The notes below the pieces were generated by a model, which did not search any database, had not been told where the DNA came from, and worked only from the letters and a program-made list of their open reading frames with translations. The translations under genes and the position numbers were made by a program. 64,000 nucleotides of DNA from Anaerovorax odorimutans (GTDB taxonomy: Bacteria > Bacillota > Clostridia > Peptostreptococcales > Anaerovoracaceae), in assembly GCF_024459955.1 (NCBI RefSeq), contig NZ_JANFXK010000015.1:40760-104759 (forward strand). Reading direction: 5' to 3'. Each line of letters opens with the position of its first letter. Position 1 is the stretch's first letter. This document shows, in pieces, positions 16,144-23,489 of this stretch.

Positions 16144-17882
16144 TGTTCACTCTCCTCACTTAAAAATTCGTCGATCATATCTATGAAGCTTTGGCCAAAC
16201 TCATGGTATAGTGCTAGCTTGTACCCGCATAACACGGCGTCTACCGGGTCAATCTTCTTTTCCGTGGCATCCTTATCAATCTTGATTAGTCCGTTATTGG
16301 CTCGGATCACGGCGTTGCCCATGGCATAGTTCAGTACCGGGTTTGGTAGATAGTATACATTGCCGCTATAGACCGCTTCCCTGAATCCATTCGTGGACTC
16401 GTTCAGCGATCGATACGATTGGAAAACCTCTTCAACTGTGTAACCTTCATCCGAAAGGTCCATCATTAATTTTGATGCGTTGGCCGGATCTACACACAGG
16501 GTGTTAATGATCCATCCATTTTTCTCACATTCATCGATCACATACCGCATAACGGACCCTTGGTCCACGATCGGCGTATTGGTGATAGTGATGTATCCCA
16601 TCTGCACCCAGGCATCGTATGGCACCCGATCCTTCACCACCCTTTCCCTGAGCTTTTCTTCATTCGGGATGAAGGAATGTGAGTATATGATATATCCGAT
16701 AATCTCTTTCTCGTAGACATCATACCGACCAGTCTGGAACGGAATAACGAACGCTACACTGGTTAGGTCGATTTTAGAAGACATGTCAAACCCGACATAA
16801 ACTTCCATTCCCGTCGTGTCGATTGGGAGCTGCTTCCTTTCGCAGGCTTTCCATTTTGCCATGTCCATGTAAGAAAGCTTTTTCTGCTGTACCCAGATGT
16901 TTAGGCACTTTGTCATAAAGGCAATCATCTTCTCCGGGATATTTTTCGCAATCTTAGCTTCACCCCGGAGTTTTTCTACACCTTCCTGATATGACATGCG
17001 GATCGGATTTGCTTTTTTCCAGTTCCGCTCATCCCCCATATCGTCCTTTGCATCCAGCTCACAGATGTCGACCAAATATTCTTCGTTTTTGACATCCGAA
17101 TGTGGGTTTAATATGTCAGATGTATATTTATATTCTTGTGTATAGCACGGATAGGACAAATCCATTCCCGCCGTCGTAATGATCATGAGCAACGGTTCCT
17201 TCGTGCTGGCCCCCAAGCCAAGATCGTAAAACTCCGTAGTTGGATGTTGATGGTATTCATCCAGGATTAACCCTGCCGGGTTCGATCCGTCACCTTTTTT
17301 CCCATCGTCTTTGCAAAGAGCTTTGATGTAACTCCCGGTTTTCCGATGTTCAATTGCGGCATTGGTAATTTTAAACTTTGGACGCAACGGCGATCCCCTG
17401 AGCATCAGCTTGCATTCATTAAAAATGATTTTTGACTGGTCCCTCTTCACTCCGGCCGTGTAGTACTCATATACTTCACCATTCGCTGTGGACTGCACGG
17501 ATATCTCATAGAGTGCTACGCCCGCTTCCATCTGCGACTTCGCGTTCTTTCTTCCAACTTCTGTAAAGGATTTTTTGAACCGCTTTTGGCCTGTCTTTTT
17601 GCTTCTCCATCCGTACAATTGGCACAAATTAAACTTCTGCCAGATCGACAATATAATTGGCTCCCCAGCCAGAATGCCTTTTGAGTGGCGCAAATAAGAA
17701 AACCATTCCACAATTCCTTGTGCCTGGTCTTCGTCCCATATGTATTGATATGTTTTGTTCTTTTCCGCCTTCCGGCAGTCATCTAAAAACCGTTTGCAGG
17801 CCCATTTATGTTTTTGGCAGCTTGGTATCTTGTCATTGATGCAGTCTTTTGCATACCGCTTAAGTTCCTGATAAATGCTCAT
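16140..17882 (-). CDS. terL: Terminase large subunit
   Basis: 580 residues. The ATPase domain has a Walker A-like segment (FTEVGRKNAKSQMEAGVALY), a Walker B-type acidic site (Leu-Ile-Leu-Asp-Glu-Tyr-His), and coupling Thr-Thr-Ala-Gly. The C-terminal nuclease has VYVGFDMSSKIDLTSVAF (Asp metal ligand), Asp-Pro-Ala-Asn and Asp-Pro-Val-Asp-Ala. It is the motor that packages DNA through the portal and cuts it. Confidence 0.95.
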   Translation of the reverse strand: MSIYQELKRYAKDCINDKIPSCQKHKWACKRFLDDCRKAEKNKTYQYIWDEDQAQGIVEWFSYLRHSKGILAGEPIILSIWQKFNLCQLYGWRSKKTGQKRFKKSFTEVGRKNAKSQMEAGVALYEISVQSTANGEVYEYYTAGVKRDQSKIIFNECKLMLRGSPLRPKFKITNAAIEHRKTGSYIKALCKDDGKKGDGSNPAGLILDEYHQHPTTEFYDLGLGASTKEPLLMIITTAGMDLSYPCYTQEYKYTSDILNPHSDVKNEEYLVDICELDAKDDMGDERNWKKANPIRMSYQEGVEKLRGEAKIAKNIPEKMIAFMTKCLNIWVQQKKLSYMDMAKWKACERKQLPIDTTGMEVYVGFDMSSKIDLTSVAFVIPFQTGRYDVYEKEIIGYIIYSHSFIPNEEKLRERVVKDRVPYDAWVQMGYITITNTPIVDQGSVMRYVIDECEKNGWIINTLCVDPANASKLMMDLSDEGYTVEEVFQSYRSLNESTNGFREAVYSGNVYYLPNPVLNYAMGNAVIRANNGLIKIDKDATEKKIDPVDAVLCGYKLALYHEFGQSFIDMIDEFLSEESEQ

Positions 17883-18361
17883 ATATCCCCAAACTTTTCC
17901 TCTATCTCATCTTCGATCTGTGCGTTCTTGGCCTCCGCCGCCTTTAACCTGCTGTCAATGGATATTCCGCACAGATTTGCAAATACCCGCATTTCTCTCG
18001 CATAGTCCTCTTGTATGCTGATCAGCGGATTCTTCGCTTTGGTGATGCCACCTTTTCCTGTCCGGGTGACGATCATGTTTTTCCCTTTCATGTTCCGCGA
18101 AGCTCTCACGTAACCGGAATAGGCATTCGCATATGCCCCAATCATGGCCATGTCCAAATTTCCTACCAGCTCAATTCTGGAGAGTTCTTTTACGACTCGC
18201 TTAAATTCTTCTTTGGCCGTATGATCGACCAGCCACTCCGGAGGTTTTGCCAAATCATCCCGCCCGATAATAATCGCTTTTTCCTGGATCTCCAGCTCTG
18301 CTTTTTTCTTCTCCGTCAAGTCCCCTCGCTGCTGTGTAAGCGGTTTTCTTGCTCTTGCCAT
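17879..18361 (-). CDS. terS: Terminase small subunit (P27 family)
   Basis: 160 residues starting MARARKPLTQQRGDLT. It has a Lys-Pro-Pro-Glu-Trp-Leu and a Leu-Asp-Met-Ala-Met-Ile-Gly-Ala-Tyr-Ala-Asn-Ala-Tyr segment, as in P27 small terminases of cos-type Firmicutes phages. It recognises the packaging site and loads the large subunit. It overlaps terL by four bases. Confidence 0.9.
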   Translation of the reverse strand: MARARKPLTQQRGDLTEKKKAELEIQEKAIIIGRDDLAKPPEWLVDHTAKEEFKRVVKELSRIELVGNLDMAMIGAYANAYSGYVRASRNMKGKNMIVTRTGKGGITKAKNPLISIQEDYAREMRVFANLCGISIDSRLKAAEAKNAQIEDEIEEKFGDI

Positions 18362-18474
18362 GTGCTGCGATACCCCCTTTCTACAAAATTTTCAATTTAC
18401 AAATTTGCAAAACCTTTTCTGGGAGCCGCGGTGTGTGGAAAAGAGAAAAAACTTTTTTCTGCCCCCTCCCCTTG

Positions 18475-18894
18475 TTACGGTTGTGGCAAACCTCCAAACT
18501 CGTTCTCATATCTTGCTTTAAGCTCTTGCAACACACCTGCAATGTTGTCGCCTTCGTCCATTCGCTTATGAATCTCTTGATGGTTCCGGTTAGTCAAAGG
18601 TATTAGATTATCTATACAGTATCGTTTATCCCATGCTTTTTTAACAGGATCAATGTGATGTACAACATCGGACTGTTCAACTCTTTGTAATACATATAAA
18701 CTATACAGATCCAAATTATTATATTTAGCTCTGGCAGCTTCTCTTACCCGTTGCCACTGTGCTGAGTTGTAGAAGGCGGCGTATTGATTCGCATTGTTTT
18801 TCTTTTGATATGTTCGCTTCTCCGGCTGGCAGTTCTTGCATTTCGTTCCCGCCAGTATTCGTTTGTTGCACCTTGGGCACCTATCATAAATCAT
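18475..18894 (-). CDS. HNH endonuclease
   Basis: 139 residues. An N-terminal zinc ribbon (CPRCNKRILAGTKCKNC) is followed by the HNH domain (Ser-Ala-Gln-Trp-Gln-Arg-Val-Arg, then Val-Val-His-His-Ile-Asp-Pro-Val, Asn-Leu-Ile-Pro-Leu, and His-Gln-Glu-Ile-His). HNH proteins next to the terminase assist cos cleavage in HK97-type phages. The 113 bases between this gene and terS are the most likely place for cos, but I see no decisive motif there. Confidence 0.92.
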   Translation of the reverse strand: MIYDRCPRCNKRILAGTKCKNCQPEKRTYQKKNNANQYAAFYNSAQWQRVREAARAKYNNLDLYSLYVLQRVEQSDVVHHIDPVKKAWDKRYCIDNLIPLTNRNHQEIHKRMDEGDNIAGVLQELKARYENEFGGLPQP

Positions 18895-18906
18895 TTGTTC
18901 TTTCCC

Positions 18907-18933
18907 ATAAAAAAGCCAGCTCTCCGGCCGGCT
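18907..18933 (-). terminator. Rho-independent terminator ending the early operon
   Basis: On the minus strand AGCCGGC, a six-base loop and GCTGGCT (one G-U pair) are followed by TTTTTT. It lies between the DUF1492 regulator and the HNH gene and so separates early from late transcription. Confidence 0.75.
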
Positions 18934-18996
18934 CCCCTTCTATCTTTGTTCACTATACACTATAACACATGCAGATCGGACAAAACGGACAACTTT

Positions 18997-19410
18997 CTAT
19001 GCAGTGTTCTTTTCTTCTTCGAAGTGTCGTTCAAATCTTTTTCTGACTGAATCTGCCGTATTTCCCCCTCCTACATACATCGCTACTTCCTGCCAGCTAC
19101 ACAAAGTGATGCATCTGTGCATGATAATCTGCCGCATAAGAGAATCGTCCAGCGTGGCAATATATGCGTATACCTTTTTCTTTTGCGCCTGTATCTGACA
19201 CAACTTACTTTGTATAATCACTTCTATTTCTTCGATTCGCTGTACTTCTTCCCCTGTCGGATCTGTAGTCATGTTTGTATTTGCATGCGGCATCCCCGTT
19301 ATAATCTGTGCTTTTATTTTTCCTCCAGCCCTTATATCTAAGAGCTGCCGCTTCCACATTTCAATTTCCCGGTCTATGTAATATATCTGGTTCACCTCTT
19401 CACGTGTCAT
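18997..19410 (-). CDS. Phage late-gene regulator, DUF1492/ArpU-RinA-like
   Basis: 137 residues starting MTREEVNQIYYIDREIEMWK. The middle contains a coiled coil, and the C-terminus has a sigma-region-4-like helix-turn-helix (HRCITLCSWQEVAMYVGGG, followed by Ala-Asp-Ser-Val-Arg-Lys-Arg-Phe-Glu-Arg). It is the last gene before the terminator and precedes the packaging genes, the usual site of ArpU/RinA/DUF1492 activators of late transcription. Confidence 0.75.
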   Translation of the reverse strand: MTREEVNQIYYIDREIEMWKRQLLDIRAGGKIKAQIITGMPHANTNMTTDPTGEEVQRIEEIEVIIQSKLCQIQAQKKKVYAYIATLDDSLMRQIIMHRCITLCSWQEVAMYVGGGNTADSVRKRFERHFEEEKNTA

Positions 19411-20241
19411 TTAATCCTCCCTATCATAAATAAGCTCATCAAATATGAGCTGCTTTTCCTCTGGCAATTTATATTCACCTTCCAGTTTTACCGTTTTCCC
19501 TCGATACCACCTTTTTAGTCTCGGTTTCGATTCCAAACTCACCATTATGTACTGCATACACTCCACGCCCAAAATCGCATGTTCGTATTTATGTACCGTG
19601 TCCTCGTCTACACGATATCCTTTTATTTCCTTCGGACCTTCCCGTAATTCTTTGTCTGTAACAGCTTCCCGTTTTGCTTCCGGCAACGGCATGTTGCGGC
19701 TCCTTCTGTATCTTGTCTTATTGGGAGCATCATCTTCCCGAAAAGTTTTATCCGTTTCTTTGATGATATATTCCGCAAGCTTTAAATAATTCCCTGAAGC
19801 GTCAAGAAATTTTGGCGTTATCCATCCATGCGTCCAGTATTTCTCTATCACTTTAAGCTCTGTCCTGCTACACACAAAATGGTGATGGATTCTTTTATTT
19901 TTATATTCAGTCGCAGCGATCCACCGAAACGCTCGATTATTCTTTCGATGATGATTTCTCAAATTTCGAATTAGATTATCTAAATCCCTTTTCGCCTGCG
20001 CTTTACCTGGTTCGCTTGCATATGTAAAAGTTATCCATAGATCTTCTTTTTCAAAATATGTATTTAGCAGAGCACAAAGAGTCCAAACAGCATTCCTGAG
20101 ATTTACCTTCTGCACGGTTTCTCTCGTTGGATTTATTTTCTGGTTTCTCTTCTGTCCTTTCTCATTTTTAATTCTTGTACTGGCAATAATTCTCCTCATG
20201 ATGGTCTTTCCGGCCGCTACTGTATCTCTATAAAATTTCAT
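19411..20241 (-). CDS. HUH-superfamily Rep-like endonuclease
   Basis: 276 basic residues with all three motifs of rolling-circle initiators: motif 1 Trp-Ile-Thr-Phe-Thr-Tyr (about 69-74), motif 2 His-His-His-Phe (119-122; HUH metal site), and motif 3 Tyr-Ile-Ile-Lys-Glu (158-162) with the probable catalytic Tyr. The family nicks one DNA strand and stays covalently attached to the 5' end. It lies in the early region immediately before the late regulator with no gap. I infer a role in phage DNA replication or mobilisation. No helicase or primase is visible in the window. Confidence 0.75.
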   Translation of the reverse strand: MKFYRDTVAAGKTIMRRIIASTRIKNEKGQKRNQKINPTRETVQKVNLRNAVWTLCALLNTYFEKEDLWITFTYASEPGKAQAKRDLDNLIRNLRNHHRKNNRAFRWIAATEYKNKRIHHHFVCSRTELKVIEKYWTHGWITPKFLDASGNYLKLAEYIIKETDKTFREDDAPNKTRYRRSRNMPLPEAKREAVTDKELREGPKEIKGYRVDEDTVHKYEHAILGVECMQYIMVSLESKPRLKRWYRGKTVKLEGEYKLPEEKQLIFDELIYDRED

Positions 20242-20337
20242 GTCTATGTCCTAACTTTAATACTCTTATCAAGTTTTAATGCGCCCTTCTTTCAGGCACG
20301 TGGCTTATTTATGTAGATTCTTTTTTTCTATAGCTGT

Positions 20338-20358
20338 GCCTGGGAACTTGCCCCAGGC
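20338..20358. repeat. Hairpin upstream of the HUH gene
   Basis: A perfect seven-base stem (GCCTGGG/CCCAGGC) has a seven-base loop. On the plus strand it is followed by TTTTTCTTT and would be a terminator, but no plus-strand gene ends here. It lies 97 bases upstream of the HUH gene, so it may instead be a nicking hairpin or an RNA control element. Confidence 0.4.
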
Positions 20359-20384
20359 TTTTTCTTTCCTATTATATAATCTAG

Positions 20385-20612
20385 TTAATCTTCCAAGTCC
20401 ATTTCCTCTAGTGCTTCTCTGAGCCGTTTTGCTTCTGCTTTTGTAAGTCGTGCTCCTCTCCCGGCTTTTTCATGATCTGGTGCCCAATCCCGAATATCTA
20501 GCTTTGGAGGATCTCCTCCCCAGGAAACATAATTCAATTCTTTCTGCCATCCCGTTTTTTCATTCATGGATAATACGGCAACGCATTCTGTAATTTCTGA
20601 TTCTATCCGCAT
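20385..20612 (-). CDS. YdbC/PC4-family ssDNA-binding protein
   Basis: 75 residues with Trp-Gln-Lys-Glu-Leu-Asn-Tyr-Val-Ser-Trp-Gly-Gly and PPKLDIRDWAPDHEKAGRG, the signature of the YdbC/PC4 family that binds single-stranded DNA as a dimer. The C-terminal helix is LTKAEAKRLREALEEM. Placed upstream of the HUH nuclease, it may cover ssDNA made during replication. Confidence 0.88.
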   Translation of the reverse strand: MRIESEITECVAVLSMNEKTGWQKELNYVSWGGDPPKLDIRDWAPDHEKAGRGARLTKAEAKRLREALEEMDLED

Positions 20613-20633
20613 TTATATAACTCCCTTTCGCTT

Positions 20634-21071
20634 TTATAAGTAGGAACTAATATAGTCAACAACAACTCTTTCCGGCAACACATAACAGCAGACTATATCG
20701 TTTATTTGTACCATCATAATGCTAAAGCATATTAATGTAGTAATACCTGCCGCAATTAGTGTTATGATGGCCCCAAAGTTTATCGCCACAGTATCTCTAC
20801 ATCCTATTTTTTCCGTAAAGATACTTTCTGCATTCTCCGTCTTATACGCCTTATAGATATGTATTCCGATCAATGCCATTCCCAACATTAAGACGGTCGC
20901 AAGTATTAGCCAAATTGCACTGGTTGTCAATTCAAGCCGTACAATCCTGTCTGAAACGTCTTTTAAATATGGCATTATATTTTCTGATGTCCAGTCAACT
21001 GCGATGCCCAGCTTTTTGCTTACATCATCCAGCACTGCTATGATATTTTCGCTTATTGTTAAATCCTTCAT
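20634..21071 (-). CDS. Hypothetical membrane protein
   Basis: 145 residues with membrane segments at about 50-70 (SAIWLILATVLMLGMALIGI) and 98-120 (INFGAIITLIAAGITTLICF), and a coiled N-terminal part. No family recognised. It sits in the early region of the prophage between YdbC and small Cys-rich proteins. Confidence 0.65.
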   Translation of the reverse strand: MKDLTISENIIAVLDDVSKKLGIAVDWTSENIMPYLKDVSDRIVRLELTTSAIWLILATVLMLGMALIGIHIYKAYKTENAESIFTEKIGCRDTVAINFGAIITLIAAGITTLICFSIMMVQINDIVCCYVLPERVVVDYISSYL

Positions 21072-21079
21072 TTTTCTCC

Positions 21080-21208
21080 TTATTCATCTCCTGTTTTTTC
21101 TGCCTTTTTTGTTCGGCCTGTTATTTTCCTGTCTGTTGTTACCGCTATTGCTGCGATAATTGCTATTACAAATATGGCTAACCATACAGCAATATTTGAT
21201 TTGCCATT
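21080..21208 (-). CDS. Possible small membrane protein, start unclear
   Basis: A minus-strand frame of about 42 codons ending at TAA 21082-21080 encodes one clear membrane helix (IAVWLAIFVIAIIAAIAV) followed by a basic tail. An in-frame stop lies just upstream and I find no ATG, GTG or TTG before the helix. Either it uses a non-canonical start or it is a relic. Confidence 0.3.
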   Translation of the reverse strand, partial: NGKSNIAVWLAIFVIAIIAAIAVTTDRKITGRTKKAEKTGDE

Positions 21209-21233
21209 TTCATTACCTCATATTGTTTGTTTA

Positions 21234-21425
21234 TCACTTTTTTCTCCTTTTTACTTTTTTGATGCATACAGTTTTAAATTCTTCTGCTCTCTTTTCTTTT
21301 ATTTTTTCTTCCCGTACCAGTTGCTTTTTCTTTTGTCTGGCCGCAAGTAAGATTTTTAGCTCTTCGCATGTATCCTGACAGGCAGGTTTACGCTTTTTGC
21401 AGCCATCGCATGGATATCGTTTCAT
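21234..21425 (-). CDS. Small Cys-rich basic phage protein
   Basis: 63 residues with Cys-x2-Cys and two further Cys near the N-terminus (YPCDGCKKRKPACQDTC) and a Lys/Glu-rich helical remainder. The Cys spacing suggests a small zinc-binding knuckle. The start overlaps the next gene's stop by four bases (ATGA). No family recognised. Confidence 0.6.
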   Translation of the reverse strand: MKRYPCDGCKKRKPACQDTCEELKILLAARQKKKQLVREEKIKEKRAEEFKTVCIKKVKRRKK

Positions 21426-21625
21426 TGCTCCTTGTCCCTTCTATTTCTATGTATAAATCCACATGAGCAACCGGCATCGGTCCATATGACCTTATATCCG
21501 GCCGCCTTAAAAAATTGGCAACTTCCCACCATATCCTCCTTACCCTGCTCTGCCCATCTTTTCCGTTCGCATTCTTCTATCATTGGGCATACAAGACATT
21601 CGAGGACTCTTTCCGTTTCACTCAT
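21422..21625 (-). CDS. Small Cys-rich phage protein
   Basis: 67 residues from ATG 21625 (MSETERVLECLVCPMIEECE); a longer frame to 21754 runs antiparallel in coding sense through the upstream gene and has no site. The Cys pattern Cys-x2-Cys...Cys...Cys-x-Cys may bind metal. It overlaps the neighbouring gene by eight bases. Function unknown. Confidence 0.6.
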   Translation of the reverse strand: MSETERVLECLVCPMIEECERKRWAEQGKEDMVGSCQFFKAAGYKVIWTDAGCSCGFIHRNRRDKEQ

Positions 21626-21923
21626 CCTCCTCATTTTCGTCTCGCGAATATGGTGGTATCTCATATAAATCTTGTTCCCCTTCATCTGGCAACTCCTCGC
21701 AATCGTAAAATTCAATTTCGCTTGATTGTCCACTATCGTCTCTGCATACTTCAATGATTTTCACACCATCTATATGCCTTAGTGCGTGGAGTACATCGTC
21801 TAAATCCTGCATTGGCCTGTCTAAAGCTATATCAATTGCTTTTTCTGTGGTTTTGTCTTTTATTTCAACTTCTACCTCGTGATGAAATGCGACTCTTTCC
21901 TCAAATGTCATTTTCTGTTTCAT
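21618..21923 (-). CDS. Hypothetical acidic phage protein
   Basis: 101 residues, strongly acidic at the C-terminus (DENEEDE), with an alpha/beta-like middle (DVLHALRHIDGVKIIEV). The ATG at 21923 overlaps the previous stop (ATGA). Many Firmicutes phages carry small acidic proteins here; some acidic ones mimic DNA, but nothing shows that in this case. Confidence 0.6.
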   Translation of the reverse strand: MKQKMTFEERVAFHHEVEVEIKDKTTEKAIDIALDRPMQDLDDVLHALRHIDGVKIIEVCRDDSGQSSEIEFYDCEELPDEGEQDLYEIPPYSRDENEEDE

Positions 21924-22522
21924 TCTGTTTCCCTCAATTCTGGCATCCTTAGCTTTGTTTTGGCGGCGTCCTTTGTTAAAAAGAACTCTTCCCCTTCCTG
22001 TGACCCATCAATTAACAGCCAGTCATTATTTGTATTGCAGGCTATTATCATTGGTACCAGCAAGGCCCCAATTTCAAAGTGGTCTATTTGATATTCCCCA
22101 ATAAATTCTACCGGTCGTTTTCTCTTTTCTTTTTTGGTTTCAATGCAGTAAATGGCACTTCCTGGTTCGCAGGGAAGAAGAATGTTCAAATTCTCGTTTT
22201 TTCCAAAAGGAATTACGGACTTTTCTTTTTCCAATTCCTTTACTTTCTGCAATAACTGTTTATTTTTCTGTTTCTCCCGTTCCAGCATTTCCTGCAGAGC
22301 ATTGTTCGGGTTAATCCTTGTTTGTGCCTTTAGTTTCTCGGCCTGCTGCTGCCCATATGTTTTATATAGAGGATCCTCGGCACGTTCTTTTTTATGTAAT
22401 CTCGTTAACTTATTTCGGACACCCCCTGGCGTCATTCCATATTTTGCGGCGATATCCGGTATGGATTTTCCCTCCGTTATTTCTTTTTCCAGTTCTTCAT
22501 CCGTAATTTTGGGTTTCGACAT
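21920..22522 (-). CDS. Phage DNA-binding protein with N-terminal HTH and coiled coil
   Basis: 200 residues from ATG 22522 (GGAGGG site) starting MSKPKITDEELEKEITEGKS. A helix-turn-helix resembling GcrA/transposase-type HTH follows (SIPDIAAKYGMTPGGVRNKL), then a coiled coil (about 90-115) and a beta-rich C-terminal domain. It probably binds DNA. No precise family recognised. Confidence 0.65.
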   Translation of the reverse strand: MSKPKITDEELEKEITEGKSIPDIAAKYGMTPGGVRNKLTRLHKKERAEDPLYKTYGQQQAEKLKAQTRINPNNALQEMLEREKQKNKQLLQKVKELEKEKSVIPFGKNENLNILLPCEPGSAIYCIETKKEKRKRPVEFIGEYQIDHFEIGALLVPMIIACNTNNDWLLIDGSQEGEEFFLTKDAAKTKLRMPELRETE

Positions 22523-22526
22523 AGGA

Positions 22527-23489
22527 TTATCCCTCCAATTTATCAATCATGCCCTGTAGGATCTTCTTCGCTGCCACTTTTAGTTTCGCTTCCTGCTCCT
22601 TATCGGCCAAGCCTACATTATCCAAGGCAACATCTACTGCGATAAACGACTTCTGGATCGTGTCCAGGTGCAGTTTTATGAGGGTCACATCCTCATTGTT
22701 CGATAGCTTCAGTTTTTTCTCTGCTTTTGCAAGCTGCTCTTCCATGGCACGCTTGCTTTCTTCCGCGGCTTTAAGTTTTTCGGCCTGGGCCTCCTCCGCT
22801 TCTTTCTCCAACTTAGCTTTCTCTTCTTCGAGGGCCGCCTGGATCGCCCGTTCCCTCTCCTCTTTTTCTTTTTCCAACTCTTCCTTCATTTTTCTCAGCT
22901 CTTCTTTTTTCTTCTCAACCCGGCTCTGCAGTCTCTGAATTTCTTCCGGGCTGGCTTTCTCCGCTTTCAGCTTCTCCAGCTCCGCCTCTTTTTCCTTCGT
23001 TTGCTGATTTAAGATCTCGTATTCCCCCGATACCTCCTCGATCGTTTCTTGCAGGCTTTCTGTTTTTGCTCTCCATTCCCGGATTTCCTCTTCCAGCTTT
23101 TTAACGGTCATATCTTCCACGTCATGCGATTCCGTAAACGCTTCAACTTCTTCTTCCGGCACCTGCAAGAGGGCCAATGCCTTGGAAATGCTTAAATACG
23201 AAGACGTCTTCGTATTTGCGTAAGGGCTGTTTTCATCTCCGTAGGTTTCGTGTATTTTAATGAAATTCTGCGCCTGCCTTGGGGTGTAATTCAGGTTTTC
23301 TTCACACCAGGCTATCCAGTTCCCATGTCCAACCTGCTCTTTTGCTTCCATGAGTCTCGCGCCAATCTCTGCCGCTCCATCAATGGCCGTTTTGTACACC
23401 TGGGCCTCAATTGTTTTTATTTCCGATATGATTACCGGAAGGGTTCTCTCCTGAACCACCTGGTAATCCGCGTTTATAATATTTTCCAT
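22527..23489 (-). CDS. DUF3102 phage protein with long coiled coil
   Basis: 320 residues. Residues 1-115 are the DUF3102 domain (GAAEIGARLMEAKEQVGHGN, WIAWCEENLNYTPRQAQNFI), found in phages and plasmids. Residues about 125-265 are an uninterrupted Glu/Lys/Arg heptad-like coiled coil. A short helical end follows. Its DNA contains a perfect 24-base palindrome at 23194..23217. Likely a DNA-associated early protein; exact role unknown. Confidence 0.8.
   Translation of the reverse strand: MENIINADYQVVQERTLPVIISEIKTIEAQVYKTAIDGAAEIGARLMEAKEQVGHGNWIAWCEENLNYTPRQAQNFIKIHETYGDENSPYANTKTSSYLSISKALALLQVPEEEVEAFTESHDVEDMTVKKLEEEIREWRAKTESLQETIEEVSGEYEILNQQTKEKEAELEKLKAEKASPEEIQRLQSRVEKKKEELRKMKEELEKEKEERERAIQAALEEEKAKLEKEAEEAQAEKLKAAEESKRAMEEQLAKAEKKLKLSNNEDVTLIKLHLDTIQKSFIAVDVALDNVGLADKEQEAKLKVAAKKILQGMIDKLEG
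23194..23217. repeat. Perfect 24-bp palindrome inside DUF3102 gene
   Basis: Two 12-base arms meet without a spacer; the centre is AAGACGTCTT and the ends are AAATACG and CGTATTT. It encodes the Thr-Lys-Thr-Ser-Ser-Tyr region of DUF3102. The length and symmetry are well beyond chance for coding DNA. It may be a protein-binding site. Confidence 0.7.
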
